The position numbers and the translations under genes were made by a program. The notes beneath the pieces were generated by a model, which was not told where the DNA came from, did no database searches, and was given only the letters and a program-made list of their open reading frames with translations. A stretch of 64,000 nt of DNA, taken from Zygnema circumcarinatum. Its lineage: Eukaryota > Streptophyta > Zygnematophyceae > Zygnematales > Zygnemataceae. This document shows, piece after piece, positions 26,501-43,173 of the stretch. The stretch covers positions 1,099,705-1,163,704 of the forward strand of contig CM074809.1 in the NCBI GenBank assembly GCA_037447605.1, read 5' to 3'. Each line of letters opens with the position of its first letter. Positions within the stretch are counted from its first letter, which is position 1.

Positions 26501-26969
26501 TTGTTGTATTTCTACTTTACAGTGTCACTGGTAGGCGTAGCTGCACCGTCGGAATTCATTTCGAAGGTGACGTATTTGGTTTTTAATCACGACAAGCGCA
26601 TCAAAAAAATCGACACAGTGCGGGCTTGGACGTTTGGATCCCTCTACATTGTGGAGGTGAATGCAGAACCACCTCCTTCATTTGCTTTTGACGAGCCTCC
26701 TTTGCTAGAAGCCATTCACAGCATTGAAGCCCATGACACTAATATCTCTTGTCTGTAGGGAAATGCTAAACTGACTTTGGAGGGATTGTCAGGTTGACAT
26801 TGTACTCCCTGAAACTATGGTTTTGAGAGAGGCCCACGACATAGGGGAAAGCCTTCAGGACAAACTTGAATCTATGCCTGAAGTTGACCGTGCCTTCGTG
26901 CACCTCGACTACGAGTCTTCCCACAAGCCCGAGCATTCAGGTGTCTATATCCCTCCCTCCCTCTTGTGA
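23556..26969 (+). CDS. Cation diffusion facilitator, Mn-type metal tolerance protein (MTP8-11 group)
   Basis: The product is a proton-coupled divalent metal exporter, probably moving Mn2+ into Golgi, prevacuolar or vacuolar lumen. Exon 1 (23556 to about 23874) encodes a serine/arginine-rich cytosolic N-terminus and joins in phase to GMRDFYRRQ (about 24665-24846). Next come [19 protein letters not shown] through MATL (about 25380-25578), GVQVLLEG through AYAM (about 25716-25896), DHFFDILTN through VFQNA (about 26131-26277), [12 protein letters not shown] through YIVE (about 26521-26656) and VDIVLPE to the stop (about 26793-26969). Both metal-site motifs have the Mn-CDF form DxxxD (DSLLD and DHFFD) instead of the HxxxD of Zn transporters. 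The C-terminal cytosolic domain has [21 protein letters not shown] and HKPEH, as in plant MTP9-11. A splice at CAG/GT near 26940 could give a different last few residues. Confidence 0.92.
25108..25195. repeat. (CCTAT)n microsatellite in the MTP intron
   Basis: About 16 copies of CCTAT, with a few CCTGT variants, lie in the intron between the exon ending LFAAK and the exon beginning VYVSIN. Nothing suggests coding use. Confidence 0.8.
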
Positions 26970-27934
26970 TTGGGTAAGCAGATGGGTGCTAAGAGATGGG
27001 TGCTAAGCAATATAAGGGACGCCACAGTTTTCTGGTTCTGCTTTTGCTCAACCATTTCCAGCACGTATGCTGGACGGAGCCTTCTTTCTGATTAAGTGCT
27101 CACTGTATGCGAGATTCAAGGCAAAGTAGTGTTCGATCACTGTGTAGCTTCTTATCTTTCTTTTTAGGATAAGTGACACTCGATTAGGAATTGTACAGGT
27201 AGGTAGGCAGGTCAAGTTAGTAGACACAGCAGCTTGTGCTCTACTTTGCTCCTTCGAATAAAAGCCCTCTTTGGTCCGGCTTGCTGATGTACGGATCAGC
27301 AAGGTCCCAAAAATTCTTACGGGGAAAGTCTTCCGAGTGGAGCCTTGACAACGAGCTAAGATGTTCTTGTTTTCGTTGAGCCATTGGACCTTTTTTTAGG
27401 AAAATAGACGTCCTGTTCTGTGCAGTGTTGCTTGTGGTTTTGAACGGAAAGAAAAAAAAAACTTCAAAAAAACTAAATCCTCCAGACCCTACAAGGCTTG
27501 TACTTCACTAACCTTCACTAGATTACAGTAAGCGAATCATCAAAACATACCACCTCATTATACAATCCACAGCCGCGATAAGTTGGAATCAACAAGTGTG
27601 AGTGACCACAAGTACCTTCTAGGGTTCTGAACGATTCACATGCAAGTGCATGTCGCCGCCGGCCGAGTTTTGAGTTTTCTTTTTGAAAACCGAACCGGAC
27701 CGCGAATGCCTCCGCAGGGCTCGTGCGGCGGACTGCGCGTATCGAGACATATATGGATATCGCGATACATACGCGATCAGTAACTAAATGCCGCGATACC
27801 GTTTAATATCGTATCAATTTTCGTACAGGCGTACGGTCTGGCATAAACGACAAACCCGCAGCAGCCCTTAACCCCCTGGCGTACACCCAACCGCCAAACC
27901 ACTACTGTACTGTAGGCTCGGACCAGTGGATCGG

Positions 27935-28110
27935 GAACCATTAGACAACCATTGGATGGCAATCGTTCGACGTCTAATGGTTGGCAACCAGTCGAATGGT
28001 TGTCAACCATTGGCATCCACTGGATCCGAACCAGTCGAATGGTTGTTTCGATCCAGCGCCAATGGTTGGCAACCAGTCGAGTGGTTGGTCCAATGGTCCG
28101 CCCGGTGCAC
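27935..28110. repeat. Cluster of inverted GGTTG-CAACC repeats upstream of SRP54
   Basis: The motif AATGGTTGGCAACCAGTCGA occurs at about 27976 and again at about 28062, and a third partial copy (CCAGTCGAATGGTTGT) lies between them. Each contains the palindrome GGTTGGCAACC or GGTTGTCAACC, and the flanks (ACCATTGG / CCAATGGT) extend the pairing. Several alternative hairpins are therefore possible. Confidence 0.6.
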
Positions 28111-28189
28111 CCTTGAACCCTAACCCCTCCCTAATCCCACCCCCGGCGTGCAGGAGAGCTGTGCCCGTACTGGCGGACGATACCACGCG

Positions 28190-28290
28190 ACGACATGTCG
28201 AACGATACGATACGGTATCAGGATATGATACTGAGATAAGATACGCTACTATACGATATGATACGATGCGATACGATACGATACAGTGTA
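28190..28290. repeat. Degenerate GATAC/GATAYGATACG array
   Basis: About 100 bases are built from GATACG, GATATGATAC and GATAAGATAC units, ending some 215 bases before the SRP54 start. It looks like a decayed pentanucleotide microsatellite in the promoter. Confidence 0.6.
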
Positions 28291-28503
28291 AACTGCAGCT
28301 TTCTGATCAGATTAGGGTTTGCTCCTCTCTACTTCAGAGCCCTCTGCTTTTTCCCGAGCTCTGAGAGGAGGAGACCGGGAGCCGTTGAAGGGGGCGGTGG
28401 AGAGTTCTTTAGAGGAAAGGTAGCGCCAGGAAGGAAGGAAGAAGCATCAACAGCTTCAGCAGCTTCACTGCAAATTTTTCTGTGAAGATTTTGGTGCTCC
28501 AAG

Positions 28504-32764
<4,261 letters not shown>

Positions 32765-34021
32765 TGTGCGAGATTCGGTAGTGTATAAATGTAATTCTCT
32801 TTTTTTCTCTTCCATGATGGTGATGCCTCCGCTGAAAGTGAGGTCTGTTTGGCATGGTGCTGTGCTCTTTACCTTGTCTTATGTAAAATTTGAAAATACA
32901 TTCTTTTAATGCTTTCAAGTTCCCTTCGTTCGTTGGATGTTCGGAATATTTCGTTCACAACCAAATCCACTGAATTCTTGACACGGCGTCCTTGATTACT
33001 CCAGAAAAAGTAATGGTTGACACACATTCCTGTTTCGGTGAAACCTCCAACTCTCATCATTCATTCAATTTCCATATGCCACGTAAGGAGCTGTTTATAC
33101 GCAGAATTTAGGACAAACATGTAGACCGCGTGATAAACAGAAGTATAAGACGAGTTTTGATGGGCTCGCTGTCGTGAGTTCAATGCCACTTTCCTTCGTT
33201 TAATAGTGACTAAGCATAGGCTTCGTTATGAAAATGTTTACGAAAGACTTACAAGACACCCCTTAAGCCCCGCCACGTTGGTTAGCCCATACTTACTTAG
33301 CTTCCTTCCCCGTCCTGAACCGTCCTGAACCCTTACCCCAAATGCAAAACTGAATGAAATGCAAATGCGCTTGTCCAGTCCTTGGACCCTAAGCCATATC
33401 AGAGAAAACACATTGACAATCCAAAACTTCAATTCTTGACATTCAACAGCCGGCCTGACTCTGCACTTCACAAAGCAAGAACTATTGCGGGAAACCATTT
33501 CCCCTAATGATATCTCACATTTCCAGTACTTAGAATCAGATCGTTGGAACGTCAAAGAATCCTTAAGAATTTCAATTGAAGAAAAATGATCGGAATGAAC
33601 CGAAGCCCAAGTTTGAAAAACTACAACAAGCGTCCCTGCATAACGAACTGTGTACCTCTCCTCGCACTCTCCCCCCTCCCTAACCTGGCAATCCACTTCT
33701 GTAAGGAGGTAACACCAGAATGACCCACAAGTGGCCTTGCCAAGATAATGACTTGGAATTCGAGTAGACAGAAGAATAGACGGCTTCGTCTCAGCCGGAA
33801 CTCACAGGAGAAGCTAACAAGACTGGCTGTAACCAGCGAAGACTTCGAGCTAAAACCGCATAGACATGAAGTGAGAGCTCATTTCTGCCAAGCTGGTTAA
33901 TCTAAAACCTGAGGTATATACATGCCAACAAGCCTTACAGAAGTGATAAAGTTGTGCAGAAATTCTCATCTTCCTGATCAGGGCAATGAACACTCAGTTG
34001 CTTAGAGGCATGTGGCGGAAC
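32765..34021. other. Intergenic region between convergent SRP54 and ARF1
   Basis: It contains both 3' UTRs. The 152-codon ORF at 33238-33696 (minus) resembles no known family. A small CCGTCCTGAA direct repeat lies at about 33311-33330. No other gene, RNA or repeat was seen. Confidence 0.5.
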
Positions 34022-35612
<1,591 letters not shown>

Positions 35613-35767
35613 CTAGCAGCTTCCTTTCCCTCCCTCTCGCTCCCCTCTCCCTCTTACTCTCCCTCTCTCTAGCTCTCTCTCCCTCTCTCTCCGACGACCG
35701 CTGCAGGGCGGCGCTTATGCCTGCCTCCCCGCCCGCCTGCCAGCCAGCAGGGCGTCACGTCACGCAG

Positions 35768-36007
35768 CCCGTTTCGCGAAACGGGCCACCGTCCGCAATG
35801 AATGCAGGCAGTGGCCGTTCCACGGAACGGCAGCCGCCCGAGGCGGCGGAGGACGTTCCGCGGAACGGCCGCGCTGACCAGCCTCGCCAGGTCCGGCGGT
35901 CCGTACCTGCCCCGCAAAGCGCCAAAAATCAGGCTCGCCGTGATGCCGGACCGCCAATAGCAGGGGCGGGTTTCCGCGGAGTTTGAAACCCGCCGTTCCT
36001 CGGAACG
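35768..36007. repeat. Four imperfect palindromes of GTTCC-GGAAC type
   Basis: The copies are CCCGTTTCGCGAAACGGG (35768-35785, perfect), GCCGTTCC-AC-GGAACGGC (35814-35831), CGTTCC-GC-GGAACG (35854-35867) and CGTTCC-TC-GGAACG (35994-36007). They share arms and differ only in the two central bases, so they look like dispersed copies of one dyad element. Function is unknown. Confidence 0.6.
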
Positions 36008-36418
36008 CGCCCGTTGGGCGGGACAGGCCGGTTCGCGGTCCAGATCGGTAAAACTTTTGGGAAGGAGATTTTCCCGATCGGGCGGTGATGATTGAGCAGA
36101 TCGTGGCCGTTGCTTGAGCGAATCGAATCCAGAGTCACCGTACCGTTCGTACGCGAACCTAAAAAGTACAGTACTGTACTGTACCTCCTGAAAAAAAACT
36201 GTACGAACACTCTCCATGCTGACCCGCCTATGTATGGATGTATGTATGTATGTATGTATGTATGTAATTGTTGTTGTGAAAGCGGCCGTGGGAGGTGCAT
36301 CACTCCCCCGCCACCGCGCGCGCCGCCGTCGGAACAACGGTACGGCGCACTGGCGACTGACTGGCGGGCTCGTCATCTGACATCGAAGTGGGTTGGACAA
36401 CGTGCCTCTGCCAGTGCG

Positions 36419-36443
36419 CCCATGCCCATGCCCATATGTCCAT

Positions 36444-36514
<71 letters not shown>
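36419..36514. repeat. (GCCCAT)n hexanucleotide microsatellite
   Basis: About 15 copies of GCCCAT, interrupted once near 36435, form an array readable as a Met-Gly or Ala-His/Pro-Cys repeat in different frames. Its position between the ARF1 and MCMBP starts marks it as promoter/leader sequence, not coding. Confidence 0.85.
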
Positions 36515-36634
36515 GGCGCGGCTTGGGCGGGTTCAAGCCGCGCCATTTCCCGCCAATGCGAGCAAGCGTTGTTTGAGCCGCGCTTCCCGCCCCCTCGACC
36601 TTCCCCCCCCTCGACCTTCCCCCCCCTCGACCTT

Positions 36635-36640
<6 letters not shown>

Positions 36641-36705
<65 letters not shown>
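36641..36705. repeat. (CT)n microsatellite in the MCMBP leader
   Basis: An uninterrupted CT array of about 65 bases ends nine bases before the MCMBP start codon. CT tracts in 5' UTRs are common in plants. Here the length and closeness to the ATG are notable. Confidence 0.85.
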
Positions 36706-36707
<2 letters not shown>

Positions 36708-36714
36708 GCGCGCC

Positions 36715-39700
36715 ATGGGCGCTCCGCCGCACGACTGCGTGGCCAACCCGCTGGGAGCCGCACGGGCGCTCTTCGATGCTGCCAGCCGGCAGTCTGCGGA
36801 GGGGCTCGGCCATGGCGACTGGGGCCTCGGAGAGCAGCTGGAGAGGCGGCTGCTGGACGACGGCATGCTCGACCGTGTAAGGCGCTCCGCGGCCCTCTCA
36901 TTATGGAGGGGTGGCGTACCCGCAGTAACCAAACCATTCTCAATATGAACTCGGACGGAAGCAGCATGATTGCATTGGAACTGCAGCTTTTTGCTCCATA
37001 CAATTCCTTAGCCGCTCCGGGAGTAAGTTTCTCTCGAAGAAGGCATGCACGTCGTCTATGGATAAGATATTTGTTCAATTCATCTTATTTTTTGGATTGG
37101 AAGGTTTATGTAGGAATTCGATACTGAGATTAGACGTGTACGTTTTGCAGATACCTGAAATCAATTCTACTCAGCTTGCATTGAGTCCGCCGGGAACACT
37201 TGTGCGCTTTAGAGGCATGGTGCGTGGACAGTCACACCCTTGCATCGTGCCTTCCTTCTCTATTCTCGATAACCTCAGTCCAAGATCAGAGGCCGATGTC
37301 CAAATTAAACAAACCATTTGTCTTTCTGTTCGGAGTAGGCGGTACTTTCATACTTTGCAGAAATTACAGCCCACATCATTCTAAAAGTATTGAAAAAAAA
37401 AAGAGCATAATGACAGAGAGTATTGAAGGAGATACTGCCCACCGATCTCGCTTGTATAGCCAAAGTTTAAAAAGAACAATTTGAGTTTCCATTGGTTCTA
37501 AACCTTTCGCGATGAAGGTGTCTCCGAAAACAGAAACATTCCGTTTGGGTGATCAAGGGCTGACTTACTCGTTCTCAAAGTTAACTTTCGTTAATGGGTC
37601 TTATGGTGCTTTTCAAGGAGCTTTGACGGACCTTTTGTGCCGTCAAGTACTATCAATCTTGACTTTCATTCTTTTGTTAATGCTGAAAAAGGGAGTATTC
37701 TTCAGCAAGCAGTGAATTTCTAGAACCCCCCCCGGTTGCTGATTTCACTGAAGTTCTGCTTTAAATGGAAATTCATTGTTTGCAGGTCCAAGACATGTTC
37801 GACATGGAATACTATGTGGGAGCATACATGGTGCCCTTTCTTTCTAGCCGTCAGCGTTTGTCTCCCCTTTATGCACTGTCTTACGTTTGAGGACTTCGGC
37901 AGCTGTCTTGTGGATGAGGCAGATCTCGTCAGTACATTGAGCATGATTATTGGCTGAGAACTTGTATAACTTAGAATTTTCGGACTTCTCAAAGGCGCGC
38001 GTCATTCCATGTCTGTGAGGTGTGTGTATTATGACGTATGTTTGCTTGTTTGTTTGTTTGTTTCAATTGACAGGAAGATGGCATTTGGCGCACAACAAAG
38101 TATCACGATTCAACACCGTCTCCTATAGCTATGGATGCAGTAACGCAGATATGGGACAGGCGACCCCTTTACTGTGTGCCAGTAAATTCCTCTTTAAAAC
38201 CGAGGCTTTCACTCGTGATAGGATAGGCTTAGCCAATCGTCATCCCAGCGGATCAGGATTTCTCCCCTTCAGGCTCTTTCGTCGTTCTCCTAGCCTATGG
38301 TTGCCCAAAGTCTGTCTGGGCCAGACTTGAGAGTGGTATAAAATGTCTATGACGTAACAAAGGGGAGGACGCGCAGTTGAAGACAAAACTGTAGTTTGAG
38401 ATAGCGTCTTGTCTCTTGTGTTGAGATAAAACGAAGTATGTTTGCTTGGGACGATCGGTTTCTAGATGTGTACACTTATACCTTAGCAAAACAAAGGACT
38501 TCCGCCAAGGCATCGGCGCGATAAGCACATTACCATCATATGCTGATTTGCAGGTACCTGGAGAAAGCGCATGGTTTCGACAAACGTTGGCAAGTCCTCG
38601 CATGGACGAATTGACCTCTCAGGCTTTCCAGAGTGGAGGAAATTCTACCCAACACAGCAAGAGGCAGCGCGAGGACCCTGAATCTGCCCAGGTAACATGC
38701 TCAATCGCAACCAGAGGGACCCTATTTGGGAAAAAGGAGAGAAAATACTGATAAGAAAATGCGAGCCGCTTGATGTGCATTGCGCTGAAATCCTGCCCAG
38801 GTTTACATATGGCAACAGACCTTCAGCTTGGCCAATTGACCAGGCCCTCGTTGATAGGACAAACTGAGTTCACATTTAGGAAGAATAAACTAGTCAACTC
38901 GATTGCATTCTTAGCGGTGAATTGATGAACGGAGTGATCAGAGAGACCTCCCTCAGCAGGTTCCTTGACGACGACCGTTTTATCACTGTGTTTTATCACT
39001 TACGGCTGCTACAGCGTAGGTGGCGCAAGGAACAAGAAAGAAATGGTTTTCACATCTACCACAGCGGTGCAGTCTTTGGTTGCCTGCTCAGCTCTATCTG
39101 CTCGCAATTCACGTGCCAGTAATCAGGGAAACTCTGCTGTGGAAGAATGCAGGTCATGGAGGAGGCCGAGATGGTGGATAAACTCGATGCTGAACAACAA
39201 AAGCGACAGGTACGGCAGGCCGTGCTGTCTAGCGACCTAAGCAGGGTAGAGATTGGGCTCATCCTACCCAACAGTTGTGCATTCCGGAGTGCTTCACAAA
39301 GTCTCCATCCCTGAAGGGGGATACTGAACATTGATCTAACCTTGAGTCATTTTCAGCTCATCGTCCTGACAGTCTTTGGGACTCTCACCTCGACTTACCT
39401 CCAGTCGTCAGGATGCAGATACAAGAACAATGTTTACATAGAATTCCAAGCTAGGAAACACCAAGAGGGACTAAAGTTATTTCATGGCAGTATTTGAGGA
39501 TTGAGCTTGAAGAGCATTCGACTAAACTGCATTGTTCACAAAGTAGGGTGGCAGCTTTCACACAAGTACAGTAGTATTGAGGCCCATCGACCTCTGTTTC
39601 TGCCCCGCAGCGCGATGAAGGGGCGCAACCACTCGGCGAGGAAAGGCATGCGCCATTCACAGATCTGAACCTTCCACTTGGAGCCTCTCCTCTGCATCCC

Positions 39701-42700
39701 TGCATCGTCAAGGTCTGACTGTGTACCTTGGGGAGCGCATGATTGACTCAACCGTTCAACATAAGTTAGTTAGCTGGATTCTCTGGCTAACACATACTGG
39801 TTTATGGGGGCAACTCCATTAAAACTTATGACTCGCCAAAATAGGAGGGGTGAAATCACTGTTCCTTTCTTCTCTTTTTGCGCGAGCTAAACTTGGGCTC
39901 TTTACTCAGTCCCTCAAATATGGAAGGGACTTTTAGTGCTCATGTCATGATCGATCATTCCTGGGTTCAGGTATACGACTGTGCTGAATCTGAGCTGAAG
40001 CTGAATGATGTGGTGGAGTTCGTAGGAGTGTTGTCATTCGACCCACAGCTGGCGGCTGAGCAGAATGAAGGAGAGGACGAAATGGACTTCTGCAACGCTA
40101 TGTCCGCTCTGCCTGCCAGCAGGGTGCGGAGGGGGGGGCAATTTGGCAACTCTGCAAGCATTTGACCACTCTTGGTCCTCTGATCGGCTTCAATCTACTG
40201 ACTTTGGCAAACCCTTTCACTGAGCTTAAACGAATAGTGTACTTTTGTTGTCTCAGATTACCAGCCTTTGGTTACTGGCGTTAACGCTGACGAAAGTAAA
40301 TGGGCGAAATGAAATGATTCGATTCAGGTCTACATTCCAATGCAGGGGAAGAAATCTGGATTCATTGTCGGATTCCTGAAACTTGTTTCATGGTTATCCT
40401 CTCCAGGTTCCCCGCTTGCATTGCATGTGGATGCGGAAACTGTCAGTGACCAGTCCATTCTCCCTGGGGAACAGAGAAGACAAGTTTATGGTACGGTTCA
40501 GCCATCGTTCCTATTCGCCCCACCAGTGCGAAGCCTCTTGTAGAGTTCTTTGTGTTGTTGTTTGCATGCACCAAGCCCCGCCTTTCTTATTTCTGGAATT
40601 TAATTTTCACTAAACGATTTAGGTGTTCAACCCTTTCACCCAGACTGTGCGTTGCTGTTGGAGTTGGATTCTAGAATTCTGCTTACAGAACAAGGGGTTT
40701 GTAGGGTGGGGCGGGAGCGCTGCGGGAGGGCCTTCTGGGCGCACTTGCGGACGTGCTTGGAGGAGACAACGTGGCAGCAGAGTGCCTTCTGCTGCACATG
40801 CTCTCAAGGGTGAGTTGGCAGGGGACGGTTACGGAACTACAAACTATTCTCCAGAGTGGATGCTCAGAGAAGTGTCTGTGTTTTCCCCTAAAAGACATTA
40901 AGAAAAGCTCCGTGATTGAAAACCCATTCTGAGACACCACTATTGGGAGTGACTGAAAAGGTAGCTCCGTTCTGCTGCTCGTAAGTCTCTCGAGACTGTC
41001 TCAGTTGAGAAGGGGAATGGAAGACTTCATTGCTTGTCAGGTGCATACGCGGATAGACCCTGTAGCCCTCGGCAAGCTCTCCCTCAACCTTACGGGGATA
41101 GGCGCAGTGCCGGCCATGCGGGAAGCTTTGGCTGAAGCCATTGCCCTCCTTCTGCCTCGCACACACCGCATAGAGCTTTCCTTGCAGCTGCTTAATGGCC
41201 CGCGTCTCGCGCCCGCAAAGGACTACTCCGCTAACAGGTGAGTGGATGCTGACTCTGTTCAGAGTTTGGTTTAAAATGGGACGATAGTAATGCTAAAAAA
41301 CACTAGATCACGAGGTCATCCATAATGCTGTTCAGTCCAGTGAGGATTCATTTCATTTCCAAAAAGCGGCAGGCCACTAGAGGGTCATGCTGCTGTCATG
41401 GCACCCTATGATAGTTTGAGTGGTATGATATTGAAAGCAAGGGATGTATATGCCAAAGTCATGCAACGGCTGCTCGTGCGTGCAGGCTCGCCACGGGAGT
41501 GCTGCAGTTGGCGGAGGGGACGCATCTGACGGTGGACGAGACGCGGCTGGAGATCGGGCGGCTGTCAGAGGGGGGCCTGCGCAATATGCGCGACCTCAGG
41601 GCGCTGGTCGAGTTGCAGAAGGTGGGCCCCACCCAGCAGTCTGCATTTGCCCTGCAATGGCTCCTCCTGACTTACAGTTCACTCTACAGAGGGGGTCTGT
41701 CCTAGTTGATCAGTCGTGCTTCGTGATCCCGATTCCCACCATGATGCAGACCTACTACAAACAAACAAAGATTGTTCTTAAAGTAACAGATCGATTTGTG
41801 TTATTAGTCGAGAGTATACTGTACTATTTGTGTGAGCATCAAATGTGGTCGAAAACACCACCTGTGTAGTTGAATAAGCGACGACTTCCACATCTGTCTC
41901 ATCATTCCAGGTCTCTCTCCTCTTGGCGCAGGTCGAGTATGACTTCCAGTTTTACGCCATGGATATGCCCACGGACATCCCTGTGCTCATTCTGTCGAAT
42001 TTGAAGTCGCAGCTGCTGCCGGCGGACCTCGTAGTGCCTGTTAGAGCCACAAGGGTGGCCGCACCATTGAGAGAGCGCAAGGAGGAGGAGCTGGCAGCGT
42101 GGCGCCTCTACCTCGCCCAAGCGCGGGCGCTGGACCATGCTGTAGCCCCGGCAATGCGGGAGGTGAGGCAAGAAGGCCCCCCTGCAGGCCAAAGACCGCT
42201 TATTGAGAAGCACTCCTGCTCATGCTCGGGTGCCCCTGCAGATGTTGGAGAGCGACCTCGTGACGGCGCGCCAAGAAGACCGGTCATTGGGCCCTGAGGC
42301 ATTCCACAGGTGCGGCAAGTTTCCCTCCCTTCGACAATTCATGGGCTGCGCTTGCCCCTTGTGCTTGCACGATTAAGCTGAGTTGCAAAAGGCGCCCAAT
42401 TTCGTTCCGGGCAGTTGGCAATCTGGTTGACTTTCTTGGGCTAACTTGGGCCAAAGAAAGCTTACATGGGAACTTTCTTGTCAACTCAGACATATTACAG
42501 CTTGCCTTGTCTTGCATTTCGTGAGCACGGCAGAATACGAATGTGATGGGTCGGCTCTGCTGCAATTTTTTCAATCACTTCGTTGATTAGCCGCACTATG
42601 TTGCAGGTGGTTGACAGCGGCACGCCTGCTGACCGCCAGCCACTGCGAAGTGCAGCTTTCGCCCGCGCGGTGGGGCGCTGCGCGCTCCCTCCTCGGCGCT

Positions 42701-42718
42701 TGCACCGCGCGCCTCTGA
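36715..42718 (+). CDS. ETG1: Mini-chromosome maintenance complex-binding protein (MCMBP / ETG1)
   Basis: MCMBP (E2F TARGET GENE 1 in Arabidopsis) binds MCM3-7 and is needed for replication and sister-chromatid cohesion; it acts in the nucleus. Exon 1 (36715 to about 36876) starts MGAPPHDCVANPLGAARALFD. Later exons encode LSPPGTLVRFRGM (about 37151-37218), VQDMFDMEYYVGAYM (about 37786-37830), EDGIWRTTKYHDSTP through RRPLYCVP (about 38073-38181), VPGESAWF (about 38553-38692), a short acidic exon (about 39152-39209), LHPCIVK (about 39608-39711), VYDCAESELKLNDVVEFVGVL (about 39970-40120), VPRLHCMWMRKL (about 40407), GDNVAAECLLLHMLSR (about 40708-40808), DPVALGKLSLNLTG (about 41041-41238), ATGVLQLAEGTHLTVDET (about 41490), VEYDFQFYAMDMPTD (about 41932-42160), LESDLVTARQEDRSLGPEAFHR, and a last exon ending TGA 42716-42718. 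Boundaries between 40480 and 40710 are unsure. Length is near the family's 580-620 residues. Confidence 0.92.
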
Positions 42719-43173
42719 GGGCTTTCAGGGTTTTTAGATCCGCCTCACCAGCTTGGTGCAAGTCAATGGCAACTCAGTTCAAAGAGATGAGACGTTCCGA
42801 TGAATCACAGAAGGAACTGAACTCGCAGGCACCGTGTCCTCTGCCTCCTCAGCTCCCCTTTCACACCCTCTCTGACCTCCTACATGCACAGACGCATGGG
42901 ACACTTCACATGCGCATGCACATTCATGTATTTCAAAAACATACCCATGGCCATACATAACGCTCAACAATTTATACATTCAAAAATTCTGGAATCCGCA
43001 CATTCAGAAGAGCAACCGATTCCTTCCCAACTCCTGAACATAGCTTGCTACAAATGCAACACCTCCAATCCAACACTCCAACACTCTCCAACATCTTCCA
43101 ACCCCCCAAAAATTTACCTTCTCTAATGGCATTCCATTGCCAAACATATCCTGCCCTCCTGACACACTTTCTG
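42719..43173. other. Intergenic region between convergent MCMBP and CDC123
   Basis: It should hold both 3' UTRs. It is AC-rich on the plus strand (42880-43120). No coding signal or repeat of note was seen. Confidence 0.5.

Larger units (their letters stand above)
26970..28503. other. Intergenic region between MTP and SRP54, including the SRP54 promoter
   Basis: It holds the MTP 3' UTR at the left and the SRP54 promoter at the right. The middle has clustered ATATCGCGATA-like sequence (27740-27810), a cluster of inverted and direct repeats (27935-28110), a degenerate GATAC array (28190-28290) and an AGGGTTT telo-box (28314-28320). No ORF resembles a known protein. Confidence 0.5.

Noticed and set aside
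33238-33696. 152-codon ORF on the minus strand between SRP54 and ARF1
   Set aside because: No family motif, and it lies where two convergent 3' UTRs are expected.
36300-36932. Long ORFs across the GCCCAT and CT arrays on both strands
   Set aside because: They are translations of microsatellites overlapping the MCMBP first exon in other frames.
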